A stretch of 43,769 bases of DNA from Kurthia populi (GTDB lineage: Bacteria; Bacillota; Bacilli; Bacillales_A; Planococcaceae): the NCBI RefSeq assembly GCF_042686175.1, contig NZ_JBHUOR010000037.1:1-43769 (forward strand), in the 5' to 3' direction. Under the pieces are notes generated by a model. The model ran no database searches and was not told where the DNA came from. It saw only the letters and a program-made list of their open reading frames with translations. The translations under genes were made by a program, and so were the position numbers. The first letter of the stretch is position 1; every line of letters begins with the position of its first letter. Positions 23,651-33,092 of this stretch are shown piece after piece.

Positions 23651-24493
23651 CTAAAACCCAAGCAAGCGCTTATCAGGTGTATCTTTAAAAAGAATATGCT
23701 CCACCTTACGCATTGCGCGCGACATCATTTTTTTATCATACATGGGTGGAATGAAGCGGCCGCCTTCTCGGTAACCTGTCAAAAGCCGCTGCCCACTTAA
23801 ATTTGTCGTAATAATCGTCGGCTTATGCTGGCGACTATTTAATATACTTCGTAGCACATTGCTCGTATACTCACTCGCCCGCTTATCGCTATAAATATCC
23901 CCAGTTTCCGCACCTAAATCATCGAGTACGAGCACATCCGCCTTACTCGCGAGCGTCACAAAATAATTTTGCGTATACATACTTTCTCTGTTACCCACAC
24001 TATCACGCATCAGCTCCATTGTCCGACCAAAATCTAAAAATAAAGTACGTCGATTTTGCGGTGAAGCCTCATTGACCTGCTGTAAAATACTCATCGCCAA
24101 ATGACTTTTCCCGCATCCCGTCTCCGGCGACTGAATCCATACATTAAACACCTCGCCCTGAATAAAGCGCTCTGCCACACGAACCGCGAGCATTTTATTC
24201 AGCTGCTCCTCCTCTGTCTCTGCTATAAAATTATCAAAATTTGCCTGCCGAATCGTATCATCCTGAATAATCGAATGCCGACTAAGCGTGCGGTAGCGCT
24301 CCAATCGCTCAATATCGAGACAGCGCTTTTGCTCAGCAGCCTCTATTTGCTGATGCAGTGCCTCTGTGCCACAAAAAGGACATTGAGACACCTCATATGT
24401 CGGTGGTAAGTATAGAAAGTCACTCTGATGACGCATACAATAATTCGACTTATCCCACTGTAAGGCACTCAGGACATCGCGTATATTTTTCAT
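23651..24493 (-). CDS. DnaC/DnaI-like AAA+ helicase loader
   Basis: A 280-residue AAA+ protein. The N-terminus carries a Cys/His cluster (CMRH at 19-22 and CPFC at 38-41), likely a zinc site. The ATPase domain has Walker A ETGCGKS at 124-130, Walker B VLVLDDLGAE at 187-196 and sensor-1 TTN at 229-231. Proteins of this type load the replicative helicase; phage and plasmid versions act with an adjacent initiator. The ATG at 24493 follows AAGGAGTG. It lies 13 bases after the winged-helix gene, with which it forms a two-gene unit. It is not the chromosomal dnaI, whose neighbour dnaB is absent. Confidence 0.85.
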   Translation of the reverse strand: MKNIRDVLSALQWDKSNYCMRHQSDFLYLPPTYEVSQCPFCGTEALHQQIEAAEQKRCLDIERLERYRTLSRHSIIQDDTIRQANFDNFIAETEEEQLNKMLAVRVAERFIQGEVFNVWIQSPETGCGKSHLAMSILQQVNEASPQNRRTLFLDFGRTMELMRDSVGNRESMYTQNYFVTLASKADVLVLDDLGAETGDIYSDKRASEYTSNVLRSILNSRQHKPTIITTNLSGQRLLTGYREGGRFIPPMYDKKMMSRAMRKVEHILFKDTPDKRLLGF

Positions 24494-24506
24494 GCTAAAC
24501 ACTCCT

Positions 24507-25145
24507 TTAAAATGGAATTTTCACACCACCAAAAGACGTCGACAACAATGAATTTTTCAGTAAATAATCCGCGTAAAAAAGAACAGGCCTTCCTTTCGTA
24601 TGTGCCTGGCTTAAGGCTTCTGTAATGACCGCCACATCCTTATATGTTTCCACTAAGCCCGCTAATTCAGGAGGAGCCGCTTCACCCGTAAGCTCCGTAT
24701 AAAATGCCGCGAGCTCCTTTATTTTTAAACTGTTATTAATAAGATTGTTATTAGTAAACCTGTTACTTATAGCGGCTACGTCCTGTTCCGCTACATATTG
24801 TTCGGTTACGCCCTGTTGCCCTACCGTTTCGTGTGGCAACGAATCGTTACCATAACAAATCGACTGCGTCAGCACATAAACATTATTCGAAAAACCATTC
24901 GCCGCACGCTGCCTTTTTATCTCCATATAGCCACGCTCCACCAGCATTTTTCGATGCGTCAAAAACCGCTTCTTTGAAATATTCAGCTCATGACAAATCA
25001 GCTCCACACTAGGATAGGCCTCAAATCGATTGCCCGCAAATGCCGCCAAATACGCATAAATCGCCTTCGCCTCAATAGATAAACTTTCATCACGCATCAC
25101 CAGTTTTGGAATGATGCCATAGCCCTCTGCAAGAATTGACTTCAT
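24507..25145 (-). CDS. Winged-helix replication-type DNA-binding protein
   Basis: A 212-residue protein. The N-terminal 90 residues form a winged-helix domain as in phage and plasmid replication proteins: LSIEAKAIYAYLAAFAG, YPSVELICHELNISKKRF and a wing ending NNVYVLT. The C-terminal part (AAFYTELTGEAAPPELAGLV and onward) resembles the DnaD-like/DnaB_2 region that contacts the loader. With the DnaC-like gene directly downstream it forms an initiator-loader pair. The ATG at 25145 follows AAAGGAGC. The promoter is overlapped by one of three repressor-type inverted repeats. Confidence 0.8.
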   Translation of the reverse strand: MKSILAEGYGIIPKLVMRDESLSIEAKAIYAYLAAFAGNRFEAYPSVELICHELNISKKRFLTHRKMLVERGYMEIKRQRAANGFSNNVYVLTQSICYGNDSLPHETVGQQGVTEQYVAEQDVAAISNRFTNNNLINNSLKIKELAAFYTELTGEAAPPELAGLVETYKDVAVITEALSQAHTKGRPVLFYADYLLKNSLLSTSFGGVKIPF

Positions 25146-25215
25146 ATTGGATGCTCCTTTTGTTTGTGTAAATTTGTATAGATACAAAATGACTCCCCTG
25201 AAAACTACACTTAAT

Positions 25216-25301
25216 TTGCTTATATTGCAAATATAATTCATTTTAATATAAAAAGTCAATAAAATTGCATTTTTAGCAAATATAAATTGCAGATAATGCA
25301 A
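25216..25301. promoter_or_regulatory. Three 15-bp operators and the divergent promoter region
   Basis: Three 15-bp sites of the form TTGC-N7-GCAA: TTGCTTATATTGCAA (25216-25230), TTGCATTTTTAGCAA (25265-25279) and TTGCAGATAATGCAA (25287-25301). The minus-strand promoter is TTGACT (25259-25254) with TTATAT/TATATT 17-18 bases on. The first site touches its -10 box. The third lies just upstream of the XRE gene. They are the probable binding sites of the adjacent XRE protein. Confidence 0.7.
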
Positions 25302-25340
25302 AAATGTTAAACTGAAGGTACTAAGTAAAGGGGGATCGTA

Positions 25341-25736
25341 ATGGACTTATCAATTTTAGGGGAGCGTTTAAAAGAATTACGTGACGATTACCATTACAAA
25401 CAGAAAAAAGTAAGTGATGATTTAGGCATTACAATTTATCAATTGTCTCGCTATGAAAATGGCTTAAGTAATCCAACACCTGACCTCTTAAATGCTTTGG
25501 CAGACTATTATGATGCCTCAGTCGATTATTTATTAGGCCGTATTCATGTTAAAAAAATCACATCTGATACATATGTTCATCTAACACCTACACAAAAAAG
25601 CATCTTAGATTTCTTTGAAAACAGCCCCTCTCTTTCATTTGATGAAACAGAAGCGGAAACCTTGCAAAAGGCATTAGAGGACTTAGAAACATATTATGAG
25701 TTTTTGAAATTTAAGGCGCAAAAAAAGACCTGGTGA
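25341..25736 (+). CDS. XRE-family repressor
   Basis: A 131-residue regulator. The Cro/CI-type helix-turn-helix occupies residues about 6-65: LGERLKELRDDYHYKQKKVS, then LGITIYQLSRYENG and PDLLNALADYYDASVDYLLG. The C-terminal half is helical and may dimerise. It is divergent from the winged-helix/DnaC-like unit and faces three matching inverted repeats, the layout of a lysogeny-type switch. It starts at ATG behind AAGGGGG and ends at a good terminator. No integrase or structural phage genes are near, so this is a small remnant or a domesticated switch. Confidence 0.9.
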   Translation: MDLSILGERLKELRDDYHYKQKKVSDDLGITIYQLSRYENGLSNPTPDLLNALADYYDASVDYLLGRIHVKKITSDTYVHLTPTQKSILDFFENSPSLSFDETEAETLQKALEDLETYYEFLKFKAQKKTW

Positions 25737-25760
25737 TGAGAATCGCTAGGTCTTTTTTTG
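25721..25760 (+). terminator. Terminator of the XRE gene
   Basis: AAAAAAGACCT / AGGTCTTTTTT with imperfect inner stem and T-run; the left arm is in the last codons. Confidence 0.85.
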
Positions 25761-25901
25761 ATTAAGATAGATTTAAAAATCGTATAAAGGCCTAGTTTTC
25801 TAAAGTTATTATTATGCACTTAGCTTAGCCAGTCAGCCATTGCACTTTCCAAAATTTCACTTTATCATAACTATATATTAACTAATTGAGGTGACAGGAA
25901 G

Positions 25902-26228
25902 ATGCCAGTATACAATAAATTAATTCGAGACCGTATTTTAGAAATTATCGCAGCAGATGGGCTTGCGTATAATTCACGCGTGCTAAAACCTGAGGAGCAT
26001 TTGACAGAAATCAAAAACAAGCTCTATGAAGAGGTCAAAGAATTTGATGAGACGACTACAAAAAAAGAAGCTATTGAAGAAATGGCCGATGTGTTAGAGC
26101 TACTACATGCCGCACTAAAGGTCTATGATACAGACTTTGATGAGCTCGAGGCTGTTCGCGTGAAGAAAAAGCAAAAACGCGGTGGCTTTGATGAGGGCTT
26201 ATATTTGATTGATGTCGAGGATAAGTAG
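25902..26228 (+). CDS. MazG-like pyrophosphohydrolase
   Basis: A 108-residue protein starting MPVYNKLIRDRILEII, with the metal-binding Glu/Asp pattern in LYEEVKEFDE and EEMADVLELLHA, and a basic tail (RVKKKQKRGGFDEGLYL). This is the small family often labelled phosphoribosyl-ATP pyrophosphohydrolase-like, a MazG relative found in Bacillales and phages. It probably hydrolyses a nucleotide triphosphate. The ATG follows GAGGTGACAGG. It stands alone beside the phosphorothioation island. Confidence 0.85.
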   Translation: MPVYNKLIRDRILEIIAADGLAYNSRVLKPEEHLTEIKNKLYEEVKEFDETTTKKEAIEEMADVLELLHAALKVYDTDFDELEAVRVKKKQKRGGFDEGLYLIDVEDK

Positions 26229-26242
26229 ATGAGGTTAATAAA

Positions 26243-26285
26243 AAAACTGTATCCTTATTGTCTATTACAACAAGGATACAGTTTT
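26243..26285. terminator. Bidirectional terminator at the island boundary
   Basis: AAAACTGTATCCTT / AAGGATACAGTTTT with a loop of about 14 bases, between the MazG-like gene and the convergent dptH. Confidence 0.85.
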
Positions 26286-26296
26286 AAATTTTAGTT

Positions 26297-29200
26297 TTAG
26301 TCTTTAAAACGAATAATTCTACTTTCCAGACTAGAAATATTTAATTTTACATTTAGATTTGGTGATAGCTCACCATTTTGCATTGTCGCACCTGAGAAAA
26401 TACATTGTCCTTTTTGTAAGGCTACAAGTCGTTCTTTCCATTCATCTCGTTGTGCTTTATCACTCGAAATAAATTTCGTAATTGTTGGAATTTCACTCGC
26501 TGGCGGATTGAAGTACAATTTTGTTGCAGCATTCTGTAAACGAATTAATTCATCATTTTGTAATGTGCTTAATGATTGTGTTGCGTACCATCCTGAAATA
26601 CCAAATTTACGCCCTTCTGTAAGCATATAAGCAGATGGTGAACCTTCTCGATGATCTAAATTTTGCGCTTCATCCATTACAATTGATAAAGGTTTATTTT
26701 GATTCCCATGAATCGTTGCAAAATACCATAAATCCCATAAAATAAATTCAACAATTAATAATTGAACCTGTCTTGTATATCCTTTTAATTGAATAATAAA
26801 TACATCGCCTTCTGTTTCCAAATGTTCTTTCCAATCAATTGATTCTGTTGTAACAAATGGATTTCTATCTATTAACGGTGCTATTTTTGATAAAGTAGTA
26901 CCTGCAGTTGACGAATCTTCTTCTTCCAGTAACACTCTTAGTGAAGATAGTGACATTTCATCCCCGTACCTGTTCAACCCTCTTAAAACAAGTTCATAGA
27001 TAAGATTTTCTTGTTGAGCGCCTAGTTTATAAACAGCTGAAAAAATACTTTTAACACGTTCGGCTATATCTACATCCGATTGACTTTGATAATCTCCATC
27101 ACCTAGTACATCTTCTTGGTAACGTTTAAATGGATTAATTGGTAATTTATCTTTAATTACACTTCGTTGTTTTAAACGTTCTCCCAATTCTTCAACAAAC
27201 ACTGAATCCAACTGATTTTTCAAGAAACTATCTGTATAGTCGACAACAATGCTACTTACACCTTGTTTCGATAGTTCTAAAAGTAAACATTGCATAAGAT
27301 ACGTTTTCCCATTACCTGATGCTCCAGAGATTAGTAAATGTCTATTGGTTATTGCACCAGCACCATATTTACCATATTCCCAAAATACTTTTTGGTCCTG
27401 GTCTTCAACTTCGCCAATTTCGACTCGAACAGTTTCTAAATCAAATGGTTTTTTCGAGTTTTTTTGTTCTTCAATAACAAAATTCTCGTTAATTACTTCC
27501 TCTTTTACTAGGGCTATGGATTCTTGTACTGACTCTTGTACTGGTTCTTGTACGGGCTCTTGTTCTTGTACGGGCCCTTCATCAGTAGTTAAATCTACTT
27601 TAGTTTCTGTTGATACAGTTGAATTTTCAACTTCTATATTTACAGTTATTAAAGAATCTGCTTCTTCTTGAATTGGTGCTTGTTTATATACGGTTCCATC
27701 TGTTGAAAGACTATACTTAGTCGGTTCAACTATCTTTTCTACATAATCAGGATTGTATTTTACATTTAATAACTCTGCTTTACTAAAATCAGATGATTCT
27801 TCTTGAATAAATACTCGAAGTTCTTCAAATGTTTTAATAATTCCACTGTATCCATCATTCATTGTTAGATTTAAACTCATAATATTTGTTTCAATATCTC
27901 TAACCGCACTGCGGCAATCTGCATCTTTTTTAAATGAAACGATTGTACCCTTACCAATGTATTTTGTTAAACTATTAGAAAATTCTACATCACGTTTTAA
28001 TAATTTACTATGAAGTTCATCATTAATTTCGTAGTTTTTTTCAGGCCATAGTCCGCTATTTTGAAGCTTTTTAGCATTTGCTATAAATAACTGAATAAAG
28101 AAATTCTCATAGAACTTTGTAGTAAAGCTTTCTTTATCACTATTTACTAATACATCTTGGAATATTTTATATGTTTTCTCAATTTGGTTTGTAGCTTTTT
28201 TCAATACATCCGGATTATTATGACCTATTTTAACTTCAACAGGATAGAAGTGAAGTTTACATTTTCCATTATGTTGCTCTAAGCCAATTAATAATAAATC
28301 GTCACTCGTTTCACCAGATACACCTAAATTTTTCGCTGTGAATATACCATCATTCTTTGATAAATGGTACACTCCCACGACTCTGAGTATTTCTTCTAAT
28401 GAAATTGGAACCCACATGATTTTTGAATGTTCAAAGTAAGATAATGTATACTTAATTGCTGATGCCAGGCTAAGTTTTTCACGCCCATACTCTCCATTAC
28501 TACCAATAATTCTTAATAGCCATTCTCCATTAAATGTATTAAAAGTAGTAATCGCATTCGTAATTTGTTGCTCCGTGCTTTCAACTTCTTTTTCAAGTAA
28601 ATATTCTTTTATCACTGTTGCATACTGTTTCGTCTTATTAGTAACAGTTATTGCATCATATCTACTTGAAGATGAATATTGATCACTATAATGAATAATC
28701 ACTAAATTATCATCTACACGTTTAAAAAATTCTAAGTCTACACCTGGGTCTATAAACGTCACCCAATTGGAATGTTTAAAAAGAAGCTTAATTTTTTCAT
28801 AATCCATAGCACCAATATTTGATACTGTTGATTGTTTTTTTCTATATCCACTCATACCACCATTATCTTTAATATTAGCTGTTAATTCATTTACTTTTTC
28901 AGCCGTATTAAGTAGTAATTCTGAGCTTTCAATATCATAACCTTTTGTCCCAAACCCACTTTTATACATAGAATCACATTTCATAGATGGAACAGAATTA
29001 TAAATCCCCTCTAATGAAATACCCGTCAACATATCACTATTATTTTGAATACCATAATATTTTTGAGTTTCCAATTTATAAAAACTAATATGCGCATAAC
29101 GTAAATCATCATTAATTACCATTTCTTTTTTATAAAACCAAATGTTATTACGAATAATATTCATCACATCGTCGGAATCTAGTTCATTTGTTTTTAATTT

Positions 29201-31681
29201 AACAGAAAACATTTCTTCAAATTCTTCTGATGTTTGGGCTTGTGATAATAAGTCAAACGCAGTTTCATTCAATCCATCTGAATAAATGGTTACTTCTAAA
29301 ATTTTTAAGTTCTTCTCACCATTTTTTTTACTTAAACGTTCAATCATCCAGTTTATTAAACCTCTTACAACTTCTAAATCATTCGTAATATTTATTACAT
29401 TGATTTGAAGAGGGGCTCTAGATTGTGGTAAGAATAAATAACTGAAATGATTTTCAAATTGTTTTAACTTATCTTGTACTACTTGAGCAAGATATTGGTT
29501 TGCATCTGCAACTGATACTTGATCAATAGGTTTAAAGAATTGCCATTCTTTCAATGAACTTTGATTATCTGGTTTATAAAGTTGATTATCAAAATACATT
29601 AATGGTAATAGCGCATCTGGAGATAATCGATTAAGCATATTTGTATTAATATCTTCATTTTTTAGCATATTATATAATTCTAATTTATACGCGACCATTA
29701 ATGGATGATATGGAGTTAAATATACAACGTCTTTTGCAACAATCGTTCCGAATTTAAATAAGTCTATACCTTTATTTAAAACTGGTTTCTCTTCTTCAAA
29801 TTCATCTACTAAAGTTAGATAAGTTTTAACGTAATTGATTGCACGCTCACGATATTCATTATCAACATAAGTTAAAGTAGAAATGGTTTTTTTATTAATA
29901 AAATATTGAATAAAATAACTATAGTTTTCTTTAAGTCTATCATCAATATCGAGCTCTAACTCTTTTAAATGGTCCCCATCGGCTTCAGCATGAAAATAAT
30001 ATTTTTCTAACCATGTATTTTCCCATTCTAAAAATGTACTATAGGTACTTTCAATATAATATTCATGAGTTCCTTGAATTAAACGATTACTTTCTCGATT
30101 CCAGAAAAAGTTTAAAGACTTTTCTCTCAATAATTTTGAAATAACATCAGCTTTAATAGGCAAAGATGCAATTGATTCCGTGTGTAATGTCATTGGTATT
30201 ACTATATTATTAACTTCTACTTTAATTAGTAACTCTCCTGAATCATTAAATTGTGAAGTATCAAAATTCACAACATAATTTTTTTCAATATCTTCAATTT
30301 TCACGATAGGATTTTCATCATTTAAAACTAACTCTTCTTTTACAGGTGAATTCATCTTCCCTAAAGTTACTTGATCATTTTCGTACGCACAGATAAATTT
30401 TTTCTTATTTGGCGCGACTTCAAATTTCGTCTTATACTTTTCAAATATTAATGGCTCACACGGTAAAATTAGAACTTGGAATTTTATAGTAAGTGTTGAA
30501 CTGTCACCTTGTTTAAATGTGTACCGAATATAACTAGGTTTCTGTGAATCCTCAATGGTAAAAGTAAGGTCAATATTTTTCTTTTTTATATTTTCTTCCG
30601 TTGTTAGATTCTGAACATAACTTTTGTTTAATCCTTTTTTATTTAAACTTTGTAATTTACCTGATAAAGAAAAAGGAATTGTTATACTTAGATTTGAATC
30701 AAAATTAGGATTAAAAATAATAATATGTCTATTACGTCTAGATGCAGCTTTATCATTTATAGAACGGTCCCAATAATTATGACCTTCTATAATTTTCATG
30801 CTATTTTCATCATATTCAATTTTCGAACTTTTTTGTGCTTCATTAAATTTTTCAGCATCTTTAAATACTTTAGAAAATTCGACCTCATTCCACTCTTTAC
30901 TCTTAAGGTCTGGAATAATATTATTTGTAAATTTCTTTTCCAGTTGCTCTTGTTCACCCCCGTAACTATGAACATCACTAACATAAGAAAATAATTCTTT
31001 ATTGTTAGCAATTCGACTTTCTACTTCTTTCCCTTTAAAACTTGTTAAGTCTGGGTCATAAAACATACCAAATTCTTTATACGCAGACTTTTCAATCTCA
31101 CCTTTTTGAATCATTTCATAAACTTTTGCGAAATCTAAAAAGCTCGTATTATACATTTCTGATTCTCTATAGATTCTTTTCAATGTATCTTTAAAAATCA
31201 TCGCATGAACTTTATCAATTGATAATTCTGCAACTAAACTTACTAACTTATCGTGTACTACTTTAATATTCAATGGCATATCATTTTTCAATAAATTCGT
31301 ACTACCACCTGAAATCGTTTCTAATTGTTCATTTAAGACGCTAATAAGAGCAGTTCCTTCAAACTCCCCTTCTTGCAATGAAACATTATTACGAATTTTC
31401 GCAAGAAAATCTGGTGTAACATTTTTTGAAGTTCCTGCGATTAAAACTTTTATGCCAGATTTAGTCATAAACATTGGTACTTGAAATGGGGTTTTATCAT
31501 TTGAATAATTATAAGAAAATATTTCTATTCCATCTGTATTTTTAAAGGCTTCCATTAATTGAGCGACTTCTTCTGGCATATCTAAATGTATATAAAATCT
31601 GTCACCTTTATTTACTTCATTACCATCAATAAAGAAATCTTGAATTTGTTGAATAGTAAATTTATAAAATTCTTTTGACAT
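26297..31681 (-). CDS. dptH: DptH, HerA-like ATPase of phosphorothioation-dependent restriction
   Basis: A very large protein of 1794 residues. The first 1350 residues are unassigned mixed fold. After a low-complexity linker (about 1370-1400, repeated PVQE/SVQE units), the C-terminal 340 residues are a HerA/FtsK-type ATPase with Walker A GASGNGKT near residue 1455 and Walker B SIVMDEAQNL near 1665. DptH works with DptF and DptG to damage DNA that lacks phosphorothioate marks; its ATPase is probably the motor. The ATG at 31681 is chosen over earlier GTG codons because TGGGGATG sits about 7 bases before it; it overlaps dptG by 20 bases. The length fits the family. Confidence 0.9.
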   Translation of the reverse strand: MSKEFYKFTIQQIQDFFIDGNEVNKGDRFYIHLDMPEEVAQLMEAFKNTDGIEIFSYNYSNDKTPFQVPMFMTKSGIKVLIAGTSKNVTPDFLAKIRNNVSLQEGEFEGTALISVLNEQLETISGGSTNLLKNDMPLNIKVVHDKLVSLVAELSIDKVHAMIFKDTLKRIYRESEMYNTSFLDFAKVYEMIQKGEIEKSAYKEFGMFYDPDLTSFKGKEVESRIANNKELFSYVSDVHSYGGEQEQLEKKFTNNIIPDLKSKEWNEVEFSKVFKDAEKFNEAQKSSKIEYDENSMKIIEGHNYWDRSINDKAASRRNRHIIIFNPNFDSNLSITIPFSLSGKLQSLNKKGLNKSYVQNLTTEENIKKKNIDLTFTIEDSQKPSYIRYTFKQGDSSTLTIKFQVLILPCEPLIFEKYKTKFEVAPNKKKFICAYENDQVTLGKMNSPVKEELVLNDENPIVKIEDIEKNYVVNFDTSQFNDSGELLIKVEVNNIVIPMTLHTESIASLPIKADVISKLLREKSLNFFWNRESNRLIQGTHEYYIESTYSTFLEWENTWLEKYYFHAEADGDHLKELELDIDDRLKENYSYFIQYFINKKTISTLTYVDNEYRERAINYVKTYLTLVDEFEEEKPVLNKGIDLFKFGTIVAKDVVYLTPYHPLMVAYKLELYNMLKNEDINTNMLNRLSPDALLPLMYFDNQLYKPDNQSSLKEWQFFKPIDQVSVADANQYLAQVVQDKLKQFENHFSYLFLPQSRAPLQINVINITNDLEVVRGLINWMIERLSKKNGEKNLKILEVTIYSDGLNETAFDLLSQAQTSEEFEEMFSVKLKTNELDSDDVMNIIRNNIWFYKKEMVINDDLRYAHISFYKLETQKYYGIQNNSDMLTGISLEGIYNSVPSMKCDSMYKSGFGTKGYDIESSELLLNTAEKVNELTANIKDNGGMSGYRKKQSTVSNIGAMDYEKIKLLFKHSNWVTFIDPGVDLEFFKRVDDNLVIIHYSDQYSSSSRYDAITVTNKTKQYATVIKEYLLEKEVESTEQQITNAITTFNTFNGEWLLRIIGSNGEYGREKLSLASAIKYTLSYFEHSKIMWVPISLEEILRVVGVYHLSKNDGIFTAKNLGVSGETSDDLLLIGLEQHNGKCKLHFYPVEVKIGHNNPDVLKKATNQIEKTYKIFQDVLVNSDKESFTTKFYENFFIQLFIANAKKLQNSGLWPEKNYEINDELHSKLLKRDVEFSNSLTKYIGKGTIVSFKKDADCRSAVRDIETNIMSLNLTMNDGYSGIIKTFEELRVFIQEESSDFSKAELLNVKYNPDYVEKIVEPTKYSLSTDGTVYKQAPIQEEADSLITVNIEVENSTVSTETKVDLTTDEGPVQEQEPVQEPVQESVQESIALVKEEVINENFVIEEQKNSKKPFDLETVRVEIGEVEDQDQKVFWEYGKYGAGAITNRHLLISGASGNGKTYLMQCLLLELSKQGVSSIVVDYTDSFLKNQLDSVFVEELGERLKQRSVIKDKLPINPFKRYQEDVLGDGDYQSQSDVDIAERVKSIFSAVYKLGAQQENLIYELVLRGLNRYGDEMSLSSLRVLLEEEDSSTAGTTLSKIAPLIDRNPFVTTESIDWKEHLETEGDVFIIQLKGYTRQVQLLIVEFILWDLWYFATIHGNQNKPLSIVMDEAQNLDHREGSPSAYMLTEGRKFGISGWYATQSLSTLQNDELIRLQNAATKLYFNPPASEIPTITKFISSDKAQRDEWKERLVALQKGQCIFSGATMQNGELSPNLNVKLNISSLESRIIRFKD
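27520..27578. repeat. 12-bp tandem repeat inside dptH
   Basis: About four imperfect 12-base units encode alternating PVQE/SVQE in the linker before the DptH ATPase domain. Such a repeat could vary in copy number without breaking the frame. Confidence 0.65.
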
Positions 31682-33092
31682 ATTGAGCATCCCCACTATC
31701 ACTTTTTTTATCTAAAATATTATGACTGTTATAAATATTGATTACTTCTTCTCTTGAATATGCATCTAATAAAATCCCTCGGTGCTCTAATTCTTCAAAA
31801 ACTAATTTTAAAGGCATTCTTTCTTCTTTTACAATGACACTTGTTAAGAGGATTAATACTTCATGTTTTAGATTGAAAGAATTCCCTAGACTGCCTCTAG
31901 ATTTAATAAATTGTTTATCCCCAATATTTTTAAAAGCAGAAGCTACTTTTTTAGAGGCATCCTTATGTAATCCTTTTTGAACTTTTTTAACATAGAACCT
32001 CATAAGTTTATCAAAATCTGAAGGAATATCTTCACATTCGATTTTTTGCCATTCACAATATTTTTGAATCCACAATTGAACCTTCTGAATAAAGTCCCTC
32101 ATCAATTCTTCATTGTTTTCTAATTCAAAATTCTCTTTAATTTGACTATATAACAACACTGTATTTCGCTCATTTAATGTCATATCACCTTTTTGAAGAA
32201 CGTTATAACTTAATTGAGATAGTGTATTGATATGAGAAAACAGATATTGTGCACGTCTATTTACTTCTTCAAATGATTGAATAGCTTTAGATTCTTTTCT
32301 TCTTTTTGATAGCTTTTCATTATCTAAAATAAAATGAAATGGTGTTGCTACTTCATGGTTTGCTTCTGTATAAGATTCTGCTTTGAAAATAAATTGTCCT
32401 ACATACATAAATAAATAATATTGAGTTAATAAACCAATATCTTTAAAGAAACGGTCTTTATTTTGCTGAAGGAAGGTTACATCTTCTTTATATAAATCTG
32501 TCATAAAAGGTAACACAGATTTATATTCAGGCAAGTGTTCTTTTTCATTTGGTTCAATTAATTTTGAAGCACTATTCAAAATAGCTTGTGTAAGAATGTT
32601 ATCTGCACTTGTTTCATTAAATATTTCTTTTAATTTCGTACCATTCCCAAAGCAATTCGCTAGAAATACACCATAAGATTTAAATTCTTTATCCACTGTA
32701 GATTGATTGAAATTTATTAGATTAAACAGATAAGGATGTATAGGAGTGAATTTCTCATTACTGAATAAGAAACTATTTATCATTTTTGAAAATTCAAATT
32801 CATCATCTGTTTTTTCTTCGCTGTTATTAAAGAAATCTGCAGCAATAAAAGAACTCAAACTATATATTTCATTATTTTGATTTTCATATTCAATTTCTTT
32901 TTTAGTTGTTTTTTTTAACTTATTTTGTGTAATTTCTAAAATGTAATTCCCAAGAATACTTTCAAAATTATTAGAAACTAATCCATATTTCGATCTTGTG
33001 TTGAAAGGGAAAATTTTAAAAGCATTTCCTGTTTCATGCTTATTTCCTTTTAACAGTAACTCTTCTAAATCTTCAACAAAAAAACTATCCAT
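31662..33092 (-). CDS. dptG: DptG, phosphorothioation-dependent restriction protein
   Basis: A 476-residue, largely helical protein with no recognisable catalytic motif. It is assigned as DptG from size and from its place between dptF and dptH, the invariant order of the restriction operon. The ATG at 33092 (reading MDSFFVEDLEELLLKGNKHE) follows AAAAGGAGA and overlaps the end of dptF by eight bases; the longer reading lacks a ribosome site. The role of DptG inside the restriction complex is poorly known; a structural or bridging part is an inference. Confidence 0.85.
   Translation of the reverse strand: MDSFFVEDLEELLLKGNKHETGNAFKIFPFNTRSKYGLVSNNFESILGNYILEITQNKLKKTTKKEIEYENQNNEIYSLSSFIAADFFNNSEEKTDDEFEFSKMINSFLFSNEKFTPIHPYLFNLINFNQSTVDKEFKSYGVFLANCFGNGTKLKEIFNETSADNILTQAILNSASKLIEPNEKEHLPEYKSVLPFMTDLYKEDVTFLQQNKDRFFKDIGLLTQYYLFMYVGQFIFKAESYTEANHEVATPFHFILDNEKLSKRRKESKAIQSFEEVNRRAQYLFSHINTLSQLSYNVLQKGDMTLNERNTVLLYSQIKENFELENNEELMRDFIQKVQLWIQKYCEWQKIECEDIPSDFDKLMRFYVKKVQKGLHKDASKKVASAFKNIGDKQFIKSRGSLGNSFNLKHEVLILLTSVIVKEERMPLKLVFEELEHRGILLDAYSREEVINIYNSHNILDKKSDSGDAQYVKRIL

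Noticed and set aside
23651..24493. IstB of an IS21-type insertion sequence
   Set aside because: No IstA transposase beside it and no terminal inverted repeats; the neighbour is a replication-type winged-helix protein.
27520..27578. CRISPR-like repeat
   Set aside because: Units are 12 bases, contiguous, without spacers, and in frame inside dptH.
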